Source: Segatella copri (lineage in GTDB: Bacteria; Bacteroidota; Bacteroidia; Bacteroidales; Bacteroidaceae). From it: a stretch of 64,000 bases of DNA. The stretch spans positions 2,904,501-2,968,500 of the forward strand of contig NZ_JAPDVG010000001.1 in the NCBI RefSeq assembly GCF_026015625.1, given 5' to 3'. Position 1 is the stretch's first letter. Each line of letters opens with the position of its first letter. The position numbers were made by a program, and so were the translations under genes. The notes beneath the pieces are model-generated. The model was not told the DNA's origin and made no database searches. It saw nothing but the letters and a program-made list of their open reading frames with translations. Positions 14,864 to 23,002 of the stretch are shown here, piece after piece.

Positions 14864-16369
14864 TTATTTCAGATATTCTCCGAAATCAGTCAATCTCATA
14901 TCTCCCTTCTTCAGGAAGGTATCGTGCATGGCGAGGGCGGCACGCATGCTCTGTGGCTCGTGGCCCTTCTCGGCAAACTTCAGATACTCACGAAGCATAG
15001 GGCGGTAATCTGGATGGGCACAGTTCTCGATAATCTCTTTGGCACGGCGCAATGGGCCTTTGCCACGGAGATCGGCTACTCCCTGCTCGGTAACGATAAC
15101 ATCCACATCGTGCTCGGTACTGTCCACGTGACTGCACATCGGAACAATGGCAGAGATGCAACCGTTCTTGGTGGTACTCTGTGTGGTGAAGATAGAAATG
15201 TAACCATTGCGCTCGTAATCGCAGGAACCGCCGATACCATTCATCAGCTTGCTGCCGCAGATATGGCTAGAGTTCTCATTGCCGTAGATATCGCACTCAA
15301 TGGCGGTGTTCATGGCGATGACACCCAGACGGCGGATGACCTCAGGAGAGTTTGAAATCTCGCTCTGGCGGATGGTGAGATGCTTCTTGAAGTAATCAAT
15401 ATCATCATATACCTCTTTCAATGTATCGTTTGTTACGGTGAGCGAAGAGCAGGAAGCATCTTTGATTCTTCCTTCGCGCATGTATTTCACCACGGCATCC
15501 TGAACCACCTCGGTATAAACGCTGAATACCGGCACGTTAGGGTTCTGTCCCAATGCCTCAAGAACGGCATTGGAAGTTACGCCCACTCCGCTCTGCAAAG
15601 GCAGGAACTGAGGAGGAATATGTCCCTTCTTCAGGTCGCTGACCAGGAAATCGGCAACGTTGTGGCCCATCTGTTCCGTCACAGGGTCGAGAGGCTTGAA
15701 AGCACGCGCCTCCTCAGGAATGTTGCATTCTACCACACCCACAATCTTATGTGCATCAATCTCCACATACTCCTTACCTATTCTATCGCCCACATTCAAG
15801 ATTGGGATAGGTGTGCGGAACGGGCATTCTGCTATCTCATATACATCGTGCAGATAGCGGGAAGCAGGACTGTGGAAGGTATTCTTCTCGATAAGCACCT
15901 TCTTGGCGAGTCGTGCGATGGTAGGAACGATGCCGCCGGCAGAGGTCAGGAATGCCTTGCAGATAGTTTCGCCTTCTTCCAAATCAGAAACTTCGATGAT
16001 GGCAAGGTCTATTTCTCCATAGAAACCACGGCGCAGGCGCTCAGCCATGTGACCGAGGTGCATATCCTCATAATCAATCTCGCCCAGGTTGGTATGAGTT
16101 CTAAAGTCCTTGTTGGTAGAAAATGGCGCACGGAACTTGATAGCATGGGCTGCTGCCATGTCACCTTCGATACTCTGCGAGGTAGAAGCACCCGTGAGGA
16201 TGCCCACCTGGAAAGGTCTGCCCGCCTCGTGCTCAGCCACGGCTCTCTTGGAGAGTTCGCGGAAGGTTGCCTTAGGCACGCCGTTTGGTGTGAAACCACT
16301 CAATCCGATTGTATCTTGATCGTTAATCATCGCTGCCGCTTCGGCAGCACTCAATCTTGTATATGCCAT
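14864..16369 (-). CDS. Acetyl-CoA hydrolase/transferase family, likely succinyl-CoA:acetate CoA-transferase
   Basis: 501 residues, normal for the family. N-terminal TIGLSGFTPNGVPKATFREL and the C-terminal block LMNGIGGSCDYERNGYISIF match class-I CoA-transferases of the AarC/SucC/Cat1 type, with the glycine-rich CoA site. TEQGVADLRGKGPLRRAKEI is another family landmark. It would move CoA between succinyl-CoA and acetate, connecting acetate and succinate formation and saving ATP. That suits a succinate producer that also has frdCAB in this window. It is monocistronic, with promoter TAACTTTG at 16442-16449 and a leader of about 70 nt containing a small GC hairpin. Confidence 0.9.
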   Translation of the reverse strand: MAYTRLSAAEAAAMINDQDTIGLSGFTPNGVPKATFRELSKRAVAEHEAGRPFQVGILTGASTSQSIEGDMAAAHAIKFRAPFSTNKDFRTHTNLGEIDYEDMHLGHMAERLRRGFYGEIDLAIIEVSDLEEGETICKAFLTSAGGIVPTIARLAKKVLIEKNTFHSPASRYLHDVYEIAECPFRTPIPILNVGDRIGKEYVEIDAHKIVGVVECNIPEEARAFKPLDPVTEQMGHNVADFLVSDLKKGHIPPQFLPLQSGVGVTSNAVLEALGQNPNVPVFSVYTEVVQDAVVKYMREGRIKDASCSSLTVTNDTLKEVYDDIDYFKKHLTIRQSEISNSPEVIRRLGVIAMNTAIECDIYGNENSSHICGSKLMNGIGGSCDYERNGYISIFTTQSTTKNGCISAIVPMCSHVDSTEHDVDVIVTEQGVADLRGKGPLRRAKEIIENCAHPDYRPMLREYLKFAEKGHEPQSMRAALAMHDTFLKKGDMRLTDFGEYLK

Positions 16370-16441
16370 TTTCTTCTAACTTAATACTCATTAGCGGAAC
16401 TTATAGCCGCCTTCTTGATAATTGATAACTGTTTGCGGCTG

Positions 16442-16449
16442 CAAAGTTA
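16442..16449 (-). promoter_or_regulatory. -7 promoter box of the CoA-transferase gene
   Basis: TAACTTTG on the minus strand, about 72 nt before the start codon. Confidence 0.7.
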
Positions 16450-16630
16450 CACATTATTTTCGATATACGCTAATAATTTGATAATTTTATGCATATATTA
16501 GGCAAAAAACTTACAAATAGTGAATAGATATACAGAAACTGCTTACTTTATGCAAAAAGATAGCCGAATCAAAAAGCCTGATTGTACTTCTCAAATCCCT
16601 TTTTCTGTCATTCCATGCCCAATCTGTGCG

Positions 16631-16721
16631 CTTAAAGTGGCTCTAAATATGTTAAAATTACCACTTAGAGCCACTTTCTTACCAATTCGTTTGGCTTTAA
16701 GTGGTATTTTTTGTATATTTG
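16631..16721 (+). promoter_or_regulatory. Promoter with AGTGGCTCTAA operator repeats, upstream of ATPase/DUF234-type gene
   Basis: AAAGTGGCTCTAA (16634-16646) faces its inverse TTAGAGCCACTTT (16665-16677). A third related copy GGCTTTAAGTGGTATT lies at 16693-16708 and ends 5 nt before the -7 box TATATTTG (16714-16721). The ATG follows at 16766. The layout copies that of the other two ATPase promoters, but the motif is different. Confidence 0.7.
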
Positions 16722-16765
16722 CAGCCAAAACAAGCAGGTTGTTTAACCCATTCACTATATAATAT

Positions 16766-18181
16766 ATGACAAAGATAATAGGAAGGAAACGTGAGCTACA
16801 ACAGCTCGAAGAGGCATACAAAGCAGAGGAATCGCTGTTTGTTGTCGTATATGGTCGTCGTCGCGTAGGCAAGACTTTTCTTGTAAGAGAGGCCTTTGAC
16901 GACAAGTTGGCATTTTATGCCACAGGTGTCAACCAGGAAAACAAGGATGTACAGCTCATGTATTTCTACCATGCGCTTTGCAAATATTCTGATGCACCCC
17001 TTGCTCTGCCAAAGACCTGGCTAGAGGCATTCGATGCACTCATCAAGATACTGGAAGCATCCAAGGAGCAGAAGAAAGTGGTGTTCCTTGATGAATTATC
17101 ATGGATGAATGGAATGGACGGCTCTTTTCTTACCGCCTTGGAATGGTTTTGGAACAGTTGGGCTTCGGCACGAACGGATATTTTGCTAGTTTGCTGTAGC
17201 TCAGCCACTTCGTGGATTATCAACAAGGTTTTCAACAATCATGGTGGATTATATGGTCGAGTGAATCGTCGCATTCATTTGCATCCTTTTACCCTCCGAG
17301 AGTGCGAAGAGTTTTATAAGGATAAAAAGATTGCCATGAACCATTACGACCAAGTGATGAGCTACATGGTGTTTGGCGGTGTGCCTTATTATCTCAGCAT
17401 GCTGGAATCAACCAAGAGCCTGGCGCAGAACATCGATGAGTTGTTGTTTCATCCCGATGGTCAACTCCATCGAGAATACGAGAATCTGTATCAAGCCATG
17501 TTCCGCAATGCAGACAACCACTTACTGATAGCAAAAGCCATGGCTGCAAAGAGCAAGGGATTGACTCGCAATGAGATACTGGAAGCCACAGGCTTACCAA
17601 ATGCGGGGAGTGCGACTAGAGTATTGGATGAACTGGAACAAAGCGACTTCATTCGCCGCTATACCTCGTTCGGACAGAAGAAACGCGACGAGATGTATCA
17701 ACTTACTGATGCATACACCTTATTCTATTTTCATTTCCTACAGGATGGCAAGAACAACGACAAGCAGTTTTGGCAGCATCATCTGGGTACACCAAAGATA
17801 AACTCATGGGCTGGTTATGCCTTTGAGCAGGTTTGCCTGGCTCATGTGGAGCAAATCAAGATGGCGATGGGAATCAGTGGCATGGCTGTATCTACTTCGG
17901 GATGGTTTAGCAAGGGCAAGGAGCAAAAAGCTCAGATAGACCTGGTGCTCGATAGAGCTGACCATATCGTAAACCTCTGCGAAATCAAGTTCTCTACCCG
18001 GCCTTATACAATAGATAAGCAATATGCCGAAACGCTACAAAATCGCCAATGGATCTTTGAGCAAGAGACGAAGACTCGCAAGAGTTGCCAGCAGGTTATG
18101 CTTACCACTTATGGTTTGGCAAAAAATCAGTATAGCAGCATCATGCAGAGAGAATTGACCATGGAAGATCTATTCCATTAG
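16766..18181 (+). CDS. AAA+ ATPase of the ATPase_2/DUF234 type with PD-(D/E)XK-like C-terminus
   Basis: 471 residues. Walker A GRRRVGKT (residues 30-37); Walker B VVFLDELSW (about 105-113). A CCSSATSWI sensor-like strand follows. A winged-helix-like part reads GLTRNEILEATGLPNAGSAT near residues 266-285. The C-terminal domain holds AQIDLVLDRADHIVNLCEIK, matching D-x(n)-E-x-K of the PD-(D/E)XK nuclease fold. Such proteins are widespread in archaea and Bacteroidota, and their biological role is unknown. It stands alone behind its own palindromic operator. A defence or stress-related role is only a guess. Confidence 0.85.
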   Translation: MTKIIGRKRELQQLEEAYKAEESLFVVVYGRRRVGKTFLVREAFDDKLAFYATGVNQENKDVQLMYFYHALCKYSDAPLALPKTWLEAFDALIKILEASKEQKKVVFLDELSWMNGMDGSFLTALEWFWNSWASARTDILLVCCSSATSWIINKVFNNHGGLYGRVNRRIHLHPFTLRECEEFYKDKKIAMNHYDQVMSYMVFGGVPYYLSMLESTKSLAQNIDELLFHPDGQLHREYENLYQAMFRNADNHLLIAKAMAAKSKGLTRNEILEATGLPNAGSATRVLDELEQSDFIRRYTSFGQKKRDEMYQLTDAYTLFYFHFLQDGKNNDKQFWQHHLGTPKINSWAGYAFEQVCLAHVEQIKMAMGISGMAVSTSGWFSKGKEQKAQIDLVLDRADHIVNLCEIKFSTRPYTIDKQYAETLQNRQWIFEQETKTRKSCQQVMLTTYGLAKNQYSSIMQRELTMEDLFH

Positions 18182-18243
18182 CATTTTCGAGGAATTTAAT
18201 AACATTTTGCGAATGATTTGTCGGATATATCAGAAAAATGAGT

Positions 18244-18251
18244 TAACTTTG
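18244..18251 (+). promoter_or_regulatory. -7 promoter box of cysS
   Basis: TAACTTTG, 41 nt before the cysS ATG. Confidence 0.7.
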
Positions 18252-18292
18252 CACTCAAAATATAAATAATATAAAAGAAAGGTTCATACAAG

Positions 18293-19783
18293 ATGGAACA
18301 GAAATTACTGATTTACAACACTCTCACTCGTACGAAAGAGAGATTCACTCCGCTCCACGCTCCTAACGTGGGCATGTATGTTTGTGGCCCTACCGTGTAT
18401 GGCGATCCGCATCTCGGTCATGCACGACCAGCCATCACATTCGATATACTCTTCCGCTATCTCAAGCACCTGGGCTATAAGGTTCGCTACGTTAGAAACA
18501 TTACCGACGTGGGCCACCTGGAGCACGATGCAGATGAAGGCGATGACAAGATTGAGAAGAAGGCTCGCCTGGAGCAGTTGGAGCCAATGGAGATTGCGCA
18601 GTACTACACCAACCGCTACCACGATGCCATGGAGGCGCTGAACGTACTCCCTCCTAGCATTGAGCCTCATGCTACAGGCCATATCATCGAACAGGAGAAA
18701 CTGGTTCAGGAAATCCTGGACAATGGCTATGCCTACGAGAGTAACGGCTCTATCTACTTCGACATCGAGAAGTATAACAAGGATCATAAGTACGGTATCC
18801 TCTCCGGACGTAACCTGGAGAACGTTATCAACGAGAGCCGCGAACTGGCTGGTATCGGCGAGAAGAAGAATCAGGCTGACTTTGCTCTCTGGAAGAAGGC
18901 TTCACCTGAGCATATCATGCGTTGGCCTAGTCCTTGGAGTGATGGATTCCCAGGCTGGCACTGCGAGTGTACTGCGATGGGACGCAAGTACTTGGGCAGC
19001 CACTTCGATATTCACGGTGGCGGCATGGATTTGATTTTCCCTCATCACGAGTGCGAGATTGCGCAGGCTGTGGCTTCTCAGGGCGACCAGATGGTTCATT
19101 ACTGGATGCACAACAATATGATTACCATCAACGGTCAGAAGATGGGTAAGAGTCTTGGCAACTTCATCACTTTGGAGCAGTTCTTCACTGGCAATCACGA
19201 CAGTCTGGAGCAGGCTTATTCGCCAATGACCATCCGTTTCTTCATCCTCTCTGCCCACTACCGCAGCACCGTAGATTTCTCTAACGATGCCTTGAAGGCT
19301 AGCCAGAAGGGATTGGAGCGCCTGATGAATGGTTTGAACGACCTGGAGCGTGTGCCTGTGGCTAAGCAGAGCGATGAGCAGGTGAAGAAGTTTGTAAGCG
19401 AATTGCGCCAGCGCTGCTACGATGCGATGAACGATGACTTCCAGACTCAGCTCGTTATCAGCTATCTCTTCGAGGCTTGCCACGTAATCAACACAGCCCT
19501 CGACCACAAGGCAAACATCTCTGCTGAAGACCTGAAGGAGCTTTCAGACACCATGCATCTCTTCACCTTCGACCTGCTCGGCTTGAAGAGCGAGAAGGGA
19601 GCCAACAATGATGCCCGTGAGGAGGCTTATGGCAAGGTAGTGGATATGGTTCTCAACCTGCGTGCCAAGGCTAAGGCTGATAAGGACTGGGCTACCAGCG
19701 ACCAGATTCGCGATGCCCTGGCTGAAGCCGGCTTCGAGGTAAAGGACACCAAAGATGGTGTTACCTGGAAATTGAACAAATAA
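18293..19783 (+). CDS. cysS: Cysteine--tRNA ligase
   Basis: 496 residues, full length. Class-I synthetase signatures are present: HLGH (HIGH box, residues 40-43) in [19 protein letters not shown], and KMGKS (KMSKS box) in [15 protein letters not shown]. Zinc-ligand positions are seen in [14 protein letters not shown] and HHECE. It charges tRNA-Cys in the cytoplasm. Single gene with its own promoter and a strong terminator shared with the convergent phosphoesterase gene. Confidence 0.97.
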   Translation: MEQKLLIYNTLTRTKERFTPLHAPNVGMYVCGPTVYGDPHLGHARPAITFDILFRYLKHLGYKVRYVRNITDVGHLEHDADEGDDKIEKKARLEQLEPMEIAQYYTNRYHDAMEALNVLPPSIEPHATGHIIEQEKLVQEILDNGYAYESNGSIYFDIEKYNKDHKYGILSGRNLENVINESRELAGIGEKKNQADFALWKKASPEHIMRWPSPWSDGFPGWHCECTAMGRKYLGSHFDIHGGGMDLIFPHHECEIAQAVASQGDQMVHYWMHNNMITINGQKMGKSLGNFITLEQFFTGNHDSLEQAYSPMTIRFFILSAHYRSTVDFSNDALKASQKGLERLMNGLNDLERVPVAKQSDEQVKKFVSELRQRCYDAMNDDFQTQLVISYLFEACHVINTALDHKANISAEDLKELSDTMHLFTFDLLGLKSEKGANNDAREEAYGKVVDMVLNLRAKAKADKDWATSDQIRDALAEAGFEVKDTKDGVTWKLNK

Positions 19784-19788
19784 TATTT

Positions 19789-19832
19789 AAAAAGAGGGTG
19801 CATCATCAACTTATGACGCACCCTCTCTTTTT
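19789..19832. terminator. Bidirectional terminator between cysS and the phosphoesterase gene
   Basis: AAAAAGAGGGTGC ... GCACCCTCTCTTTTT with A-run and T-run on the two sides, so it can end both convergent transcripts. The stop codon of the minus-strand gene overlaps its right end. Confidence 0.88.
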
Positions 19833-21693
19833 ATTTTTGTACTGCTGCAGAATCTTTCTTCCTTGCAGCAAGTGAATCTTTCTGTCTGCCAGATATAGAA
19901 TCCCGCAACATCTTGTCTTTCTTACTCTTATATTCCTTATACTCTTTTTCGTAATAATGGGCATAGTTGGCGAAAGGCTCTGTCGTTACCTCATCGCTCG
20001 ATGCCGTATAGGTATTTCCGTATGGATCGGATGCCTTGATGATGATTCTGGCATTCGGATTCCTAGGAGTATAATAATATAGGTGGTTCATGATGAGATA
20101 ACCGTTGCCCTTGCTCACGAACCGGTAAGATACACTCTCGCTATATTTATGATGATAGCCTGCGGCAAAGGCATCCTGCCCCTTTCCGCTGAGGCGCCCC
20201 ATCAGATATTCTTTGCCATCCTCTACGGCTACAACACGCCAATGACTGGTAGCATTGAAGACATTGGCTACCAGGATATTCCTGTTGTTTGCCAACTGCC
20301 AATCCCTAGAGTATTTCTCGCCGTTGAAGTCGGTCTGCGCACGGAACAAGGTCATCTGCTTGCTCTTATCCCAGAAAGTTCCCTTGTAATAGCAGTTGCT
20401 GATGCTGGTACCCACAAAACTGTATACATAATATCCATTTGGAGTTCCGCAGATGTTGATATTCGACTGCCATATATTGCCACAGGCAGCAGCATGACAA
20501 TGCTCCATCACATCCTCGCCCTGATAATTGATCTCGTGGTTGCAGGCAAAATGAGTATGGCCGCAGAAGAGTTCATATCCTCCCTTGAATGGCTTCAAAA
20601 GAGATAACAGCAGCGAGAGACGGGAAGAAGAATAATGCCCCTGCTCATTGGCATTGGTCAGCGGCTTCGCCTTGCTGAAAGGCGCATTGCCGAAGGTGAA
20701 CGGGATATGATAGCAGAGTACCACCTTCATATCCTTAGGCGTAAGGGCGAGATCCTGCTTCAGCCACTTCACTTGGCGCTCACGTAATTCTCCAGGAGAA
20801 TAATAAGACATGCCGCGATGGAAGAAGCAGTTGTTGATGCAGACATAATGCACATCGCCACGGTTGAAGGAAAAATCGGTAGGACCGAAATTCTCTTCCC
20901 ATTTCCTGCGGTAGAGCGCCTTGCCATCCTGGTCGTGATTGCCGATGACGGAGAAGAGACGCATCTCTGAAGCGCCCAATGCCTGGCGTATCTGACGCTC
21001 CAGTTTGGCGTTGTAACCGCCATAATACTGCACATCATCGCCCATGCTGAGCCCGTAGACCGGTGTTCCGGCAGGCAGCGAACTGATGGTCTGCCTGATG
21101 TCCGCCATCGTCTGGGTAGTGAATCTTTCTACATCGCTCTTCTTGATGGGATTATCATCCGGAGAAGTATAGTAAGGGCTGTAGGCATTGGTAACCTGCG
21201 GGTCGCCGATGACAATCATCTTATAGTGAATCTCCTTGCCGCCCGGCAGTCGGGTGAGGGTGAAGTTATAGGTTTTCTTCCCCTTGGAAACCTTTTGGTA
21301 GAAGAAAGCCGTGCGATCGGTCTTAGAATGGGTAGGAACCTCGCAATCGGCTGGAACAGAATAGTATATGAATTTTGCCAGGCTGTCTCGCTTCATCTTA
21401 TATCTGCCCTGTGCATCGGTTTTTACACAGTTGAATCCATCGCTCACGATGACGCCAGCCACTCCCTTTCCTTCCTTATCTCTTAAAGTTCCGGAGATAT
21501 TGAAATCCATCTTCTTCACAGGTTTCTTCTTCAGTGTATCTGCAGGCTGTGGCTTGAGCCGGAGAACCGGTGGAGTTTTCACCAGGTTCTGTATCTGTTT
21601 CTTGGGGTAGAGCAGGTGCAAGGTGATGCCTATTGCTACGAGCGCGCAGCAAGCAACCGACAGAACCCCTATGTATAATTGTTTCTTTTTCAT
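19831..21693 (-). CDS. Calcineurin-like metallophosphoesterase, membrane anchored
   Basis: 620 residues. An N-terminal hydrophobic segment (LYIGVLSVACCALVAIGITL, residues 6-25) anchors or exports it. A carboxypeptidase-regulatory-like region NISGTLRDKEGKGVAGVIVS follows near residues 67-90. The phosphoesterase core shows GDPQV (near 163), GDDVQYYGG, IGNHDQDG (metal site), and GHTHFACNHE toward the middle. The C-terminal domain is the calcineurin C-terminal type. Probably periplasmic. Substrate unknown. The start codon lies only 5 nt behind its -7 box. The C-terminal tail is Lys/Asp/Ser-rich. Confidence 0.87.
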   Translation of the reverse strand: MKKKQLYIGVLSVACCALVAIGITLHLLYPKKQIQNLVKTPPVLRLKPQPADTLKKKPVKKMDFNISGTLRDKEGKGVAGVIVSDGFNCVKTDAQGRYKMKRDSLAKFIYYSVPADCEVPTHSKTDRTAFFYQKVSKGKKTYNFTLTRLPGGKEIHYKMIVIGDPQVTNAYSPYYTSPDDNPIKKSDVERFTTQTMADIRQTISSLPAGTPVYGLSMGDDVQYYGGYNAKLERQIRQALGASEMRLFSVIGNHDQDGKALYRRKWEENFGPTDFSFNRGDVHYVCINNCFFHRGMSYYSPGELRERQVKWLKQDLALTPKDMKVVLCYHIPFTFGNAPFSKAKPLTNANEQGHYSSSRLSLLLSLLKPFKGGYELFCGHTHFACNHEINYQGEDVMEHCHAAACGNIWQSNINICGTPNGYYVYSFVGTSISNCYYKGTFWDKSKQMTLFRAQTDFNGEKYSRDWQLANNRNILVANVFNATSHWRVVAVEDGKEYLMGRLSGKGQDAFAAGYHHKYSESVSYRFVSKGNGYLIMNHLYYYTPRNPNARIIIKASDPYGNTYTASSDEVTTEPFANYAHYYEKEYKEYKSKKDKMLRDSISGRQKDSLAARKKDSAAVQK

Positions 21694-21698
21694 GAGTA

Positions 21699-21706
21699 CA
21701 AAAGTA
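21699..21706 (-). promoter_or_regulatory. -7 promoter box of the phosphoesterase gene
   Basis: TACTTTTG on the minus strand, 5 nt upstream of the ATG; the transcript may be nearly leaderless. Confidence 0.6.
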
Positions 21707-21756
21707 CGGCTTTATTATGGTAATGCAGCATATATTCATTTAAAAAACTCTAAATA

Positions 21757-21800
21757 TTACCTTAGGGTAACTTACCTTAGGGTAATATTTCGTAACTTTG
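21757..21800 (+). promoter_or_regulatory. Promoter with doubled TTACCTTAGGGTAA operator, upstream of third AAA+ gene
   Basis: Two exact copies of TTACCTTAGGGTAA (21757-21770 and 21772-21785), each near-palindromic, are separated by one base (15-bp period). The -7 box TAACTTTG (21793-21800) starts 7 nt later, so the copies cover the promoter spacer. The ATG is at 21819. Confidence 0.75.
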
Positions 21801-21818
21801 TACCAAATTACTAGGAAT

Positions 21819-22958
21819 ATGGCAAAATATCTATCACCATTTCAATTTGGTACATTAGCCACCAATGAGAATTTTATCGACAGACAGGAAGACAGGGCTT
21901 TGCTGAAGCAATTACTGTCCTCCCATATCAACGTGATGCTGATTTCACCACGCCGATGGGGTAAATCATCGCTAGTGAAAAGGGCGATGAGCGAATTGGC
22001 TGGTGAGGATAATAACGTAAGAATCTGTTATATCGATGCCTTCAGCATCGGCTCTGAATCTGAATTTTATCGCACTTTTGCCAGTCAGGTTATAGCTTGT
22101 GCTTCCTCTAAAATGGAACGGTGGATAGAGGATGCAAAGAAATTCCTGACAGGCGTGATACCGCAGGTTGTAGTAAGCGACCAGGTGACCGACTTCATGG
22201 CTTTTGACCTAAAGTTTGTGCCACAAGAGCGTGATAAGATGGCGATTCTCCAACTGCCTGAGTTGCTGGCAAAGGAAAAGGGCATCAGGATTATCGTCTG
22301 CATAGACGAGTTCCAGCAGTTGGCTAATCTTCCTGAGTATAAGGATATGGAGGGAAAGATGCGTTCGGTATGGCAGCAACAGCAGCTTACCTCTTACTGT
22401 CTCTACGGCAGCAAGCGAAACATGATGCTCAATATCTTCAACAATTCCAATAGTCCTTTTTATCGCTTCGGACAAGTGATTTTCATGCAGAAGATAGCTA
22501 AGGAGCATTGGATTCCATTCATTCTGTCATCTTTCGAGAAGACAGGAAAGTCAATCTCTGCAGAGATGGCAGAGCGGATCTGTGATGCCGTGGCGTGCCA
22601 TTCCTGGTATCTCCAGCAGTTGTGCTATTTTATCTGGAGTTTCACGGTTTCGGAAGTGACGGAAGATATATATCATCTGGGATTGAAACAGGTACTCAAC
22701 ATCAATACCCCGATGTTTCAGAATGATACGGAGAATCTCAGTTCCACCCAGATAGAGATGCTTAAGGCTATAGCCAATGGCGAACAGCATTTCTCTTCGC
22801 AAGCCGTGAAACAAATCTATAATCTTGGTAATCCGAATACGATTGTCAAGAACAGGAAAACGCTCCAGAACAAAGATATTATCGAAAAGCAAAACGATGC
22901 TTTTGTCTTTGTTGACCCGATATACCGGCTGTGGTTTAAGGAGGAGTATTGTAGATAG
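21819..22958 (+). CDS. AAA+ ATPase with C-terminal winged-helix-like region
   Basis: 379 residues from ATG 21819 (MAKYLSPFQFG). A reading from a TTG at 21798 is rejected because it lies inside the -7 box. Walker A SPRRWGKSS (residues 43-51); Walker B IIVCIDEFQQ (about 158-167). The C-terminal part SSTQIEMLKAIANGEQHFSS and TIVKNRKTLQNKDIIEKQ looks like a winged helix. It is related to archaeal-type ATPases and resembles the other two ATPases of this window in layout. mutS starts 44 nt later with a good ribosome site, so read-through from this operator-controlled promoter into mutS is possible. Confidence 0.83.
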   Translation: MAKYLSPFQFGTLATNENFIDRQEDRALLKQLLSSHINVMLISPRRWGKSSLVKRAMSELAGEDNNVRICYIDAFSIGSESEFYRTFASQVIACASSKMERWIEDAKKFLTGVIPQVVVSDQVTDFMAFDLKFVPQERDKMAILQLPELLAKEKGIRIIVCIDEFQQLANLPEYKDMEGKMRSVWQQQQLTSYCLYGSKRNMMLNIFNNSNSPFYRFGQVIFMQKIAKEHWIPFILSSFEKTGKSISAEMAERICDAVACHSWYLQQLCYFIWSFTVSEVTEDIYHLGLKQVLNINTPMFQNDTENLSSTQIEMLKAIANGEQHFSSQAVKQIYNLGNPNTIVKNRKTLQNKDIIEKQNDAFVFVDPIYRLWFKEEYCR

Positions 22959-23002
22959 AAACTATGTAAATTTAAAGAAATAATATAAGGAGAAGAAAGA
23001 TA

